NCBI GenBank assembly: GCA_900642245.1
Contig: CAAAJI010000341.1
Span: 29,597-39,976, forward strand
Source of the DNA: Fragilaria radians
Taxonomy: Eukaryota > Bacillariophyta > Fragilariophyceae > Fragilariales > Fragilariaceae
Reading direction: 5' to 3'
Length of the DNA: 10,380 nt
The translations under genes and the position numbers were made by a program. The notes beneath the pieces are model-generated. The model ran no database searches. It was given only the letters and a program-made list of their open reading frames with translations, and was not told where the DNA came from. Of this stretch, positions 1 through 8,276 are shown piece after piece. Every line of letters starts with the position of its first letter. Positions within the stretch are counted from its first letter, which is position 1.

Positions 1-79
1 ACCTATAGGTTACTTAATAAATCAAATTACACTTCTATCACCTATACCACTTTAGGATACTTCTACAGGGCTAATCGGT

Positions 80-718
80 GCCATAGTGCAGAGAGCCATG
101 GCACAAGGTAGAAGACTCCCAAAACAACTGGCAACATGTGAAGTTCCTCTTTGTCCTAGTTGCATTGCAGGCAAAAGTACCCAAAGACCATGGAGAGCCA
201 GAGGAGACACAGCTAAAAAGGCCAAAACTGTCTCATCTCTTGGACACTTGATCTATGTAGACCAACTGGAGGCACGTACACATGATTTCATCAGGCGAAT
301 CAAGACTTACCAGTCACAGCTATCACTTCACAACCATTTTTGCTGATGCTTTCAGTGACTTTCCTTTCCTTTGGCAACAGACTTCTGCTAATACTGAGCA
401 AACTCTGGGAGCCAGACATGCGTTTGAACGCTTGGCATCTGCAATCAATGTCTCCATCCTCCACTACCATGCAGTCATTGGAAGATTTTCAGAGCCCAAA
501 TATGTTGATGATTTGAAATTTCAAAGGACAAACCATCACATTCAGTGGAGTTGGGGCTCATCATCAGAATGGAGTAGCCAAGAGACGCATTAGAGACTTG
601 CAGGATAGTACCAGCGCCGTGCGTATCCATGCTTACAGACAATGGCCAGATGCCATCAACGTGCATCTTTGGCCATATGCACTTTGCATTACAAAATCTG
701 TTAACATTTTGGTCATCA
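80..718 (+). pseudogene. Decayed Ty1/Copia retrotransposon fragment (gag-pre-integrase end and integrase core)
   Basis: This is a broken piece of a Copia-type polyprotein, readable only by moving through three frames. Frame 2 (about 80-300) gives the end of the gag-pre-integrase zinc region (RLPKQLATCEVPLCPSC, a C-x2-C pair at 152-163) and the first integrase motif, YVDQLE (Asp codon 260-262). Frame 3 (about 300-535) continues with YHFTTIFADAFSDFPFLW and HYHAVIGRF. Frame 1 (about 544-705) gives GAHHQNGVAKRRIRDLQ and WPDAINVHLWPYAL. In Copia integrases the second and third catalytic residues lie in a DNG motif and in NGxAE; here they read VIG (474-479) and NGVAK (Lys codon 580-582), so both acids are lost. 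No reverse transcriptase, RNase H, LTR or target-site duplication is visible. Family assignment is firm and the ends are approximate. It cannot encode a working integrase. Confidence 0.88.
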
Positions 719-2215
719 ATAAATCCGGCACGCGCGGTCATCAAAATAACACAATCGGCGCCATGCAAAAAAACGGTCTCGGGATGTTGAGAAGCTCTCC
801 ACTTTCACACTATAAATACGTTGCTATAGTACTACTTTCTACTACTTTCAGTTTCCTACAAATGCAAATTAATGATCTGTGTTTGCAAATTTGTATTCAT
901 GTTCCTCCTGTTCCACTTCTGTTCTTTTTATGCAGTTCTTACAACATGTAGCTGAATGTAAGTCACAACATCGATCGTGTTTGTGACATCAATCTTGTTC
1001 CTCTTGACATTGATCTTGCTTGAAAGCTCTCATTTTCTCCTTTGTGCTTCTCCTGACACGGGATGACGATGGTGTAACAATGATTGCAGAGCACACAGAC
1101 CTCAATTCCCCAACCTCCTGGTTTCTTTTGTGTGCAGAATCAAGTCCTTCATCAACTTTGGCTTGCAAGGTCAGGGAGTTGAAGCTCCATGAAGAGGTTA
1201 CAGACATACTTTGAATGTTGATATTACTCCTACAAAGTAAAAAGAATCCTACTCACAATCACAATTGCTATAGGTCTTAGATTCTTATTCAAAATATGAT
1301 TTCTTCGCTGCTGCTTGCTGCACGTTGATTTGGGGGTTTTCCATAATTTTAAGTCCGATTAATCATAAATTGCAACATTGACTGCTGGCTCCAAGTTATA
1401 GTGTTAAAGACCATAACATTGTTGCATCCTGGAGCTGAAAAAGGTTCACCCTGGGTTTCTCAGGTTTATACTTTGAACTGTAGTATAGGGGAAATTTACG
1501 CAGCATACCAAAGCTCCTGCATATAAAAATATTACTTTATCCCTTCATCGTCCAGCCATCCTTAGCTTCTAGCTAGACACGCTTCTGATTATGATCGGCT
1601 TCACCTGGATTTATTGACTTGTCTGGATGTTACTTGCAAACAAACTATATCCCCTGAAAAATGCATTATCCATAAAACAATGCTATGATCTTATTTCCTT
1701 AAAATTCCTTTTTTAGATCAATACATTCATTACAAGTGATTTAGTAGCTATGTTACAACACTTTGAATCAACAGATATTCTATCTCTATCAAAATCTATG
1801 GTTGAATTTTGTCTTCTTTCGTTACAAAAAGGTTCATGCTTAAATAAAGTTTACAAATTGGCAACGATGACCATGCGATTAAAAAACATTTGAGGCTCAA
1901 CGTAATGCCAGAAATACATCTTGGATGACCGCAACAACTCAACATCCAATAAATCATTTCGTCAGGGCTTACATAAACATGATTGCAATGACTTAACCCA
2001 GGCAGGCATTTTCATCAAATTTGCATTTCCAGAAACATTTATGCGATACGTAATTAGATAGGTTTTCCTAATCCCTATGTGTATTCGTATTTTGTTTAAG
2101 AAAGGTAGACATAACAAAGCAATTGTCCAAAAGCACTTAACCAAAAGTGTGGAGCATCATAATAAGACTGAATTTATTCACTTGATTCTCATATTACACT
2201 TACATTGAATTTGAA
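719..2215. other. Intergenic region without a convincing gene
   Basis: About 1.5 kb of AT-rich sequence separates the retrotransposon relic from gene A. Overlapping short open frames near 989-1214 on both strands match nothing I recognise, and neither has a convincing start context. A small degenerate repeat occurs at 967-1018. The last part must hold the gene A promoter and 5' leader, but I see no clear TATA box or initiator. No tRNA-like or rRNA-like sequence was recognised. Confidence 0.6.
967..1018. repeat. Degenerate short tandem repeat, three units
   Basis: Three related units follow one another: AACATCGATCGTG at 967, GACATCAATCTTG at 985 and GACATTGATCTTG at 1006, spaced 18 and 21 bp apart. 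The spacing is a multiple of three, so the stretch could be a remnant of coding repeats, but no long frame surrounds it. The two GACAT units are the more alike. Chance similarity in low-complexity DNA is possible. Confidence 0.35.
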
Positions 2216-4156
2216 ATGGTTCGTCCTATCTTTTCATTTCTGCATTTTCTAGGCGCTGTTGTTCACGCAGCTGAACTTGGAAGTCAACATCAACACCTGG
2301 AATCTCATCCTTCTATCTTTGAAGCGTCGGAACAGAAGGCAGAAGGACATGAGAATCTGCGTGATTCCGCTTTTCGGCAAGAAACAAAAGACTCTCTCCT
2401 AAAGTCGAGAAGGTTGCTAGTCCGAAGGATTGATGCATATTTCAACTTTACCTTAGACATCACACCAGGCGAAGACAGCGATGAATCCTTGTGCATGTTA
2501 GCTGATCAAAATTTACTTCGAAATGAAGTTGACCTCATGCTTCTTAGCTTTGGTTCTGATAGCATCAGGGGTATCCTAGATAAGTTTACAGCTGCAGTCT
2601 GCACACATCCTCCTTTGAGCGGCTCCCTAGACCAACAGAATCGTCGCGCGATAGCTCGCCGATCCTGGGTTTGGACTGGATCTGGTGGTTGTCGAAGTTG
2701 CTTCAACGACAATATGGATACGGGTAATGGCCCCCAACTCCGATCTCCTACGGCCCCTTTCGCTTACTACAGAAAACGGACAATGCCTCCGACTACTGTT
2801 TCTCCTTCGGTAAAACCTTTTGAAAAAACAATCAGTACAAGGACAAGTCCTGCGACTAGGAATCCGACGCCCAAACCTACGACGACTAGGGATGCAACTC
2901 TCAAACCAACAACGACAAGTCCTACAACAAGAAATCCAACACTCAAGCCCATCACTATGAAACCTACTTCTAATCCTACAACAAAGACTCCCACTCTTAA
3001 ACCTACAACAAGAAATCCAACACTCAACAAGCCCACCACTATGAAACCTACTTCTAATCCTACAACAAAGACTCCCACTCTTAAACATACAACGTTGAGT
3101 CCAACAACAAGGATCCCAACCTCGTATCCAACTTCTCTTCCTACGACGAGGAATCCAACTGCGTCAACAATTTTCATACCAAGAAATCCGATTCTTTCAA
3201 GATTACATAGAAAGGTGAAAGAAATCCCAGCAACTCCATTAGTTTCTGCCCATCTTCCCAGAGGATTACGAAGCGTAGATTATATATCTCTTATCAAGAA
3301 AGAACTTTGGGAAATTACTTTTTATGAAATTATTCCCAAGCATCTGCAATGCTTGGGATCGTCTCCAGTGATTTCAATTGAAGTATTTAAGACTGGCATT
3401 TCTGATTTATCTGATTTATCAGCAAATTGTCCTGATTCAATCGTTCCAATTCTAAGTGTTTCCAATTTAGAAAAAGGAATTTTAAATGATTATGCATTAG
3501 ACTCATGCCAAAGTTGTAGTTCACTGGACTTCTCAAGCGAGGGTGCAACCGAAGATATTTTCCATGGTAGCTATGTGAAATCTCAATGGTGGGGTTCCTT
3601 AGGAGTAACTATCACAGCCTCATCAAACGGAGGTGGTCAAGCCCGCATTTATAATACAAGTTTACCTGTTGTTAACGATCAAGGTAACATCGACTTGGGA
3701 AGCCCAAACAAACGTTGTGGTGGCTTTGGAGTTGGATTGGGTGGGGAGCCTGGCCAACCTGGTGAAAATTGTGTTCCTGTTAAGAGTAAGTTATCCGATT
3801 CAAAGACCGAAGATGCGTAGCGACAGTGATTTCTCACAATTTGTAAAGATGTCTTAATCATTCAAGATGAAAAATCAGCGTTTGTAAAAGCAAGTAGCAA
3901 AGGAGGGAACATTACGTTTGATTTCTCATTCCCGATTTTCGTGTCAGATATTGGTTTGATCGATGTCGATGAGGCTGATCAACAATTGATATTTGTGTAC
4001 GAAGGTGGAAGAAGAGAAACGTTTACCTACCGTGGGTTTGGTGACAATGGAGTTCAACGAGTGATCACTAACAGGGCTTCTGTGATATCTCTTATTGCGG
4101 TACTCACGGGGACTGCTGGAGTGACAGTCTTAAATTTCTGTATGCGTTGTATCTGA
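2216..4156 (+). CDS. Gene A: secreted Thr/Pro-repeat protein with C-terminal surface domain, two exons
   Basis: Spliced CDS is join(2216..3785, 3849..4156), 625 aa. The start is the first ATG after an in-frame stop at 2183-2185 and has G at -3 and +4. Residues 1-18 look like a cleavable signal peptide (hydrophobic core IFSFLHFLGAVV, then AHA-type small residues), so the protein should be secreted or wall-bound. Residues about 20-175 form an N-terminal region ending in W151-V-W-T-G-S-G-G-C159-R-S-C162. Residues about 190-318 are a Thr/Pro stalk of TTRNPTLKPTT-like units. Residues about 437-625 resemble a beta-type domain of many secreted bacterial and diatom proteins: LGVTITASS, IYNTS, DLGSPN, GGEPGQPGEN, NVLIIQDE, SDIGLIDVDE (about 556-565) and GDNGVQRV. 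This match is from memory of the pattern, not a search. No membrane anchor or catalytic motif is seen. The protein is probably an O-glycosylated wall, mucilage or adhesion protein (inference). Gene B is its paralogue. Confidence 0.85.
2783..3169 (+). repeat. Thr/Pro-rich coding minisatellite of gene A
   Basis: This segment encodes the stalk (about residues 190-318) as variants of TTRNPTLKPTT and TMKPTSNPTTKTPTLKP, with Thr and Pro dominating and scattered Lys/Arg. Stalks of this kind are common in diatom and bacterial surface proteins and are usual targets of O-glycosylation. It contains an internal near-perfect duplication (2924-3088). The opposite strand is open for more than 130 codons (Val/Gly/Leu-rich), which is a composition effect. 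Confidence 0.9.
2924..3088 (+). repeat. Tandem duplication of 81/84 bp inside the gene A stalk
   Basis: Copy 1 (2924-3004, 81 bp) and copy 2 (3005-3088, 84 bp) are nearly identical. They differ mainly by one inserted Asn codon (TLKPITMKP against TLNKPTTMKP), one Ile/Thr change, and a Pro to His change at the end of copy 2. Gene B has the corresponding unit once, so this duplication most likely arose in gene A after the paralogues separated, or was lost from B. Confidence 0.9.
3786..3848 (+). other. Spliceosomal intron of gene A, 63 bp, phase 1
   Basis: The donor is A|GTAAGT and the acceptor TTTGTAAAG|AT. A possible branch site is the CTCAC or TGAT within GTGATTTCTCAC shortly before the acceptor. 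Splicing joins codon A+AT (Asn524) and restores the reading frame of the C-terminal domain, giving VPVKNVLIIQDE. The gene B intron lies at the same position, has the same length and is 53/63 identical by eye. The length is a multiple of three, but the intron has an in-frame stop (3818-3820), so a retained intron would truncate the protein. Confidence 0.92.
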
Positions 4157-4678
4157 TGCATGTTCTTTCTACATTTCCTAGTACTAGTAATCCCAACATA
4201 GAATTCGTCATGAATCTCTGTTCATTTGTCCCAATCTGCATCTAGACTTTTGGTGTTGCTTTCGCATCTGCACCTGATCAAACTTGAATCTCTATGTGCT
4301 TTTCCGATATTGCTCTAAAGTAAGGATTTTGAATTCATACAGGATCCTAAATTATGTTGATGCTACTCTCCAATTCAGGTGTTCCCTCTAAGTAATTGTC
4401 TTTATCAGGAAAATCACCTGTCTTAATATAAAACTAGCATACTCTCAAGCAACATCTAGAACCTAGTAGATTATCTAGGTTCATATGGAAGATACTAGTA
4501 TTTTGAGAGTTGTTACAAAGGAGAAATTCAGAACAGCTTACTTCTGGAATACAAAAAATAGTGAGTGCATCAATCATCCAATTCAATAAGTAGGTAAACA
4601 AGCTGAAATGTAGTTGTGCGTTAAAGAGTGTCTTCCATTCACTACATTAGGTTACTATTGGGAGATAAAGAAAAATCG
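4157..4678. other. Convergent intergenic region between gene A and the O-fucosyltransferase-like gene
   Basis: About 520 bp lie between the stop codons of two convergent genes, so the stretch should hold both 3' UTRs and polyadenylation sites. I see no open frame of note and no clear AATAAA signal placed for gene A. A nested inverted repeat occurs at 4441-4510. Similarity to the sequence after gene B stops about 10 bp beyond the stop codon. Confidence 0.6.
4441..4510. repeat. Nested inverted repeat (two-level hairpin)
   Basis: The outer arms are ACTCTCAA (4441-4448) and TTGAGAGT (4503-4510). The inner arms are GAACCTAG (4459-4466) and CTAGGTTC (4475-4482), around an 8-nt AT-rich loop. Both stems are perfect over 8 bp. 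The element could be a 3' UTR structure of either convergent gene, or a remnant of a small inverted-repeat transposon. I see no target-site duplication. Confidence 0.5.
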
Positions 4679-6346
4679 TCAACACTGAAAGGGAGGAGGA
4701 AGTCCTTCTAACTTTTGAATACCATTCGGAGTAAATTCATAATTCGGGAGTCCTCGATAGTGTCGTATCTTCCAAACAGAGGTACTCCACGTTGACACGC
4801 GTGTACCCACAAATACATTCGCTTGGACAGCCAATTCCATATTGACGACAGAAGATAATAAGGTAACCATACAAGAATGGACGTGTTCTTGAATGGAAGA
4901 TTCTCCGGCCGTCCACACTTGCCAAGTAGCTTGTTGTTGTTGTTGTTGCTGCTGTTGACTCTGCTTCACGATTCCCTGTTTAAAGATGGTTTGGAGGTAT
5001 TGTAAATTTTCTTGATGAGTTTCATACCACGGTACTCGAGGCGACTGCCGGGCAAGCATTTGTGGCATTGCAACTGCCACAAAGAGTTGATGGTAGTCAT
5101 TGAAGTCCGAGTAATCCAATATTTGTTGCACAATAACTTTGAGAGATTTAACTTTTCCTTGTTGGCAATGCCCATGATTGAGCATCTCTGGTTCCACTCT
5201 AGGATGTAGTGCAATGTAAGGCTGATTCTTAGGCTGGATAAATTCAACCAATGCTTGAACGATGGATGTTGGTTTCATGGTAGTCAGTATCCATTTTTCT
5301 AATTCTGGAAGTAAAATACTACTTTGGTTTTTTTCAATAGTATATGGGTTGAATTCAGATAAGGGAATGATCAATCCATATTTGTCATGTCGTCTGTAGT
5401 AGTCCCATAGATTTTCAGGTTGCCCACTTCGACCTCCTCCTCCAGGATAGGGATGTGTCATTGCTTTAACTTCGGGAGTAAAGGATACCCGATGAGGTGC
5501 TTCAAACCAGGCAATAGCAGTTTTGCATGTCCCATGAAATAGGAATGTCTTTGGATTCCACTGATGATGTTTCTCTGGAGAATAGGAAACTAATTTCGGT
5601 AGATACGCATGCTGATTCCAATGCTGAACATTAAAGAGCAATGAAAATGGAATTCCATTGTGAGTTGCCTTTTCGTGCCATAGAATACTATCCAGAAGAA
5701 TAGTATGGTTCTCAGATAACGCTTTGGCAACTAGTGCAACGAAACGCATGTATTGATTGCGATATCCTCCTTTTAGTACCGGATCTACCAATGCTAATGT
5801 TGTAGCAGAGTCAATGGATTTTTGTTGCGTTGATGACGCTTTTGTATCATGTGGAGGTAAAGCATCATTTTGATAACGCATACATTTTCGTACCAAATCA
5901 ATACATCCCAAAACAAAGGATGAATTTTTGGAATGGAATGATACTGATGACGACGACGATGACGATGAATTGTTGGAGTTTCGTTGATTTCGTTGTAGAA
6001 ATGGTTTGTAATAATGTACAGTTGGATCATCTGATTTAGGATTCTGAACCCTCCTGTCTTCAAAGGAATCATTCAGCTGTAATTGTTGTTGTTTATAAAT
6101 ATTGTCTTGTTTTTGAACTTCGAATTCCGCAGACGATACCCAAAAATCAAATAGGAAAGAATTTTGTAATGCTGGATTATGATTTAAAGTGGATAATTTT
6201 GTTGTTGTTCTTGTTCTTGCTGAGGATGTTGACAATGTCGATGAACCAAGAAATCGTCTTCGAATGGAAATATGCAAAAGGATTGCTAAAAGTAGTAGAA
6301 GTACGATCAATACTTGAAGGTGTATGACTTTGCAAACCACATTCAT
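4679..6346 (-). CDS. O-fucosyltransferase-like (POFUT superfamily) membrane-anchored glycosyltransferase
   Basis: Intact single-exon gene of 555 aa. The start is the first ATG after an in-frame stop near 6410-6412 and has A at -3. Residues about 10-28 are a strongly hydrophobic segment followed by RRR, suggesting a signal anchor of a Golgi/ER enzyme with a lumenal catalytic domain; the basic residues after the segment make the topology less certain. A low-complexity stem follows (poly-Ser near 120-130). The catalytic part begins with G193-G-Y-R-N-Q-Y-M-R, matching the GGxxNQ nucleotide-sugar motif at the start of GDP-fucose O-fucosyltransferase domains. It continues with PFSLLFNVQHW, H381-P-R383-V-E-P-E-M (the HxRxE motif, whose Arg is essential in the family) and, near the C-terminus, E504 and FVGTRVSTWS (512-521). 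A run of nine Gln (codons at 4931-4957) interrupts the domain. Superfamily placement is good; the acceptor is unknown. It could instead modify glycans. It lies between two paralogous Thr-rich secreted proteins. Confidence 0.78.
   Translation of the reverse strand: MNVVCKVIHLQVLIVLLLLLAILLHISIRRRFLGSSTLSTSSARTRTTTKLSTLNHNPALQNSFLFDFWVSSAEFEVQKQDNIYKQQQLQLNDSFEDRRVQNPKSDDPTVHYYKPFLQRNQRNSNNSSSSSSSSVSFHSKNSSFVLGCIDLVRKCMRYQNDALPPHDTKASSTQQKSIDSATTLALVDPVLKGGYRNQYMRFVALVAKALSENHTILLDSILWHEKATHNGIPFSLLFNVQHWNQHAYLPKLVSYSPEKHHQWNPKTFLFHGTCKTAIAWFEAPHRVSFTPEVKAMTHPYPGGGGRSGQPENLWDYYRRHDKYGLIIPLSEFNPYTIEKNQSSILLPELEKWILTTMKPTSIVQALVEFIQPKNQPYIALHPRVEPEMLNHGHCQQGKVKSLKVIVQQILDYSDFNDYHQLFVAVAMPQMLARQSPRVPWYETHQENLQYLQTIFKQGIVKQSQQQQQQQQQATWQVWTAGESSIQEHVHSCMVTLLSSVVNMELAVQANVFVGTRVSTWSTSVWKIRHYRGLPNYEFTPNGIQKLEGLPPPFQC
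4931..4957 (-). repeat. CAA/CAG microsatellite coding for poly-Gln
   Basis: Nine consecutive glutamine codons (mostly CAA) lie within the glycosyltransferase domain, between the HxRxE region and the C-terminal FVGT motif. They probably sit in a surface loop, since the motifs on both sides are intact. Such triplet runs vary in length between alleles without breaking the frame. Confidence 0.85.
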
Positions 6347-6490
6347 CCTTGATATAAATATATAAATATATATTTCTATATCAGAAGCAAGTTTTCTTTC
6401 TTTCTTCCTTCAATATTATACAAGGATCGAATTCTTCTTTCAAAGTTATCGTTGTTGTTGGTTGTTGTGATTGCTGTTGTTGTCGCTTTG
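6347..6490 (-). promoter_or_regulatory. Putative leader/promoter of the O-fucosyltransferase-like gene with simple repeats
   Basis: Directly upstream of the start are alternating AT tracts (6351-6380) that include TATAAATA-like sequences. Next come a pyrimidine run on the + strand (about 6391-6411, GAAA-type repeats in the gene direction) and TTG-type triplets (about 6450-6484, CAA repeats in the gene direction). The AT tract is very close to the ATG, so it would be a TATA box only if the leader is extremely short. CAA-rich leaders are common in eukaryotic 5' UTRs. There is no transcript evidence. Confidence 0.35.
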
Positions 6491-6633
6491 TGCAAACAAA
6501 GGATTCCCTATTTTACCGTTGCAAAAATTTCTTGACAATGACAACTGTATCTACTATTCTTACCAACCTACTAGAACTTTTTGGATTCCTAATATGTCAT
6601 CTGTCAGCGACCCACGAGGAAGGAATCCACATG

Positions 6634-6651
6634 CCCCCCCCCCCCCCCCCC
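6634..6651 (+). repeat. Homopolymer of 18 C
   Basis: Eighteen consecutive cytosines stand alone in AT-rich non-coding DNA about 290 bp upstream of the O-fucosyltransferase-like start. A short pyrimidine-rich stretch (TCTCCCCCTCC) follows. The exact length is prone to sequencing and assembly error. G-runs on the opposite strand could form a non-B structure. Confidence 0.9.
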
Positions 6652-7197
6652 AATAGTTTTTCTCCCCCTCCAAATTACACTGTATTTCATTTTCGCTGAT
6701 GGGAGAATCAAAATTTCTTACAATTTTGATTGATAAACACTTGAGTTTATTTTGAATATTTTGATTTTTTGTAGATCATCCATACTATATTTATGTTTTG
6801 GCAGCCTAACTGTTCCATGGAAGAATGCCCAACCTAAGGTGTTTTTTGAAACATGCAATACAAAACAATGGCACTCATGAAATTCTGAAGCAGCAATGTG
6901 GCGGAGAAAATGACCGGGGCCTGATCATTATAACAATGACTTGAAGGAAAGGAATACGCTGCATGTGCGAATGAGAATTATGTTGGAATACACACAAAAG
7001 CGCTCTGAACAAGTGACATTCCTGATTTCATTTTGTTTCTTTGTGAAAAAATAATAGGATGGAAATTTTGCCTCCTTTGGTGGTGTTGTTTACTTATCCT
7101 ATTTTTAAGATTTTTTTCTATTATACCTCTGATTATAAATAGGTGAAGTGATGGGGATATTTGAAACGCCACTTTTGTCACATGACTTCACTAATTG

Positions 7198-7229
7198 TAT
7201 CAATTCTTAGTGATTCGCTAAGATTGATA
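7198..7229. repeat. Short imperfect hairpin
   Basis: TATCAATTCTTAG pairs with CTAAGATTGATA across a 7-nt loop, with one bulged T. This is the longest stem in the intergenic region. No transcript is implied by the sequence alone. Confidence 0.45.
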
Positions 7230-7320
7230 GCAACTTACGGAGTAACGGAGGTAAGCATTCCATTCCTCGCTGATAATTTCAGCCATAATGAAAGTGCAAT
7301 TCTTTCTCATCATTGAATAG

Positions 7321-7338
7321 AATTGCTTGTGAGCAATT
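7321..7338. repeat. Short perfect hairpin
   Basis: AATTGCT and AGCAATT are a perfect 7-bp inverted repeat around a 4-nt loop (TGTG). It may be a chance palindrome. Confidence 0.35.
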
Positions 7339-7753
7339 GCAACATACAGGATAAAAAAAGACTTTGATTCCATGGGATCCATGCCTAGCATTGATCAATT
7401 ACATTGATGCATGTGATTGCAATATTCAGAGTCCCATGTGTAACCTCATTTACCATCATTTGTAGTAGTAAATACTTGCAATCCTTTGGCACGATTCCTT
7501 CGAAAAATTTCGTTTCAGGCACTTGAGTTCAACTTTTATCTTTATATCTATATCTAAGTTTCATTTTCAATGAGAAGTGACCATGTAACAAGATCGCAAA
7601 ATAATTAGTCAAGTACGAGGGTTATCGGATCACACATTAATCAAAGGATTCAAATATATTGAGAAGATTGAGGCAATGGACATTTCAAGAACCGTAAGCA
7701 AATCTGGTCAAAACATATCAAATCAATTTTCCTATGCGAAAATAAACAAAAAA

Positions 7754-7779
7754 GCAAAATTGGTGATACCAAATTTTGC
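7754..7779. repeat. Imperfect hairpin with 3-nt loop
   Basis: GCAAAATTGGT pairs with ACCAAATTTTGC around GAT, with one bulged base. A further ACCAATTTTG occurs at about 7807, so the arm motif is partly repeated nearby. The role is unknown. Confidence 0.45.
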
Positions 7780-8203
7780 AACCAAATACTACAAATAATG
7801 CAGAAACCAATTTTGTGGGATAAAATTTCAAGGGAGGAGAAACAACCAGGTCTGATGAATCAACTGCTTCTGCTCTAAGGTGCTCAAAGAGTTTTTACAA
7901 ATTATAAGAAGGCACATGGTGCATCAATGAAACCACAGCATTCAAACAAGTATCGAGACAACTGAGTAAAGAAGAGTCATCAGCGAAGGATTAAGTGTTA
8001 TTGCCTCAAACCCCTGTTAGTCTGTGTACAAAAATATATTGATTCAGAAGGAGAAGAAACTAAAGTACAAATTTAATTTTTTTTGAAATTCACGAAACAA
8101 AAATGGTCATCGTCTACTTTCGGTTAGTGAACATCCTTTAAGAAGCCTAATTGACCTGTAAATGTTGACAAGGATATTTCTACCGTTTCTTGGGACCAAA
8201 GTG

Positions 8204-8221
8204 TAACTTGAAAACAAGTTA
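8204..8221. repeat. Perfect hairpin near the 3' side of gene B
   Basis: TAACTTG, AAAA and CAAGTTA form a 7-bp stem with a 4-nt loop about 90 bp beyond the gene B stop codon. It could lie in that gene's 3' UTR. Confidence 0.4.
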
Positions 8222-8276
8222 AGCGGTATTAGTAAACTATAGATTAAGCAATTCAATTGAATTATGTTATCATTCC

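Larger units (their letters stand above)
2222..4166 (+). repeat. Left arm of a roughly 2-kb imperfect inverted repeat (gene A copy)
   Basis: The arm covers gene A from its third codon to about 10 bp past the stop and matches 8300-10355 in reverse orientation, intron included. Upstream of the start and beyond the stop the two flanks are unrelated. Indels are concentrated in the Thr/Pro stalk. Confidence 0.88.

Noticed and set aside
989..1214. Overlapping small frames on both strands after the retrotransposon relic
   Set aside because: They overlap each other, match no family I recognise, and have no good start context or partner exon.
719..2215. Looked for tRNA genes, riboswitches, CRISPR arrays and LTRs here and in the other gaps
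   Set aside because: No cloverleaf, regular spacer-repeat array or terminal repeat was seen; the composition also points to a eukaryotic nuclear genome.
2627..3088. Minus-strand frame rich in Cys and Arg (CCRIRSRFHSGG-like units)
   Set aside because: This is another shadow of the gene A stalk repeats; its periodicity follows the sense-strand units and it has no independent support.
3633..3857. Open frame over the exon 1 end and intron of gene A, also seen at 8609-8833
   Set aside because: It is an out-of-frame shadow conserved only because the two paralogues are similar. The spliced frame explains the conservation better.
6471..6699. Two small frames ending in poly-Pro
   Set aside because: The proline runs come from the 18-C homopolymer, and nothing else in these frames resembles a protein.
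7390..7399. Perfect 10-bp palindrome ATTGATCAAT near other ATGCAT/CCATGG palindromes
   Set aside because: It is too short and AT-rich to separate from chance, with no partner motif or gene nearby.
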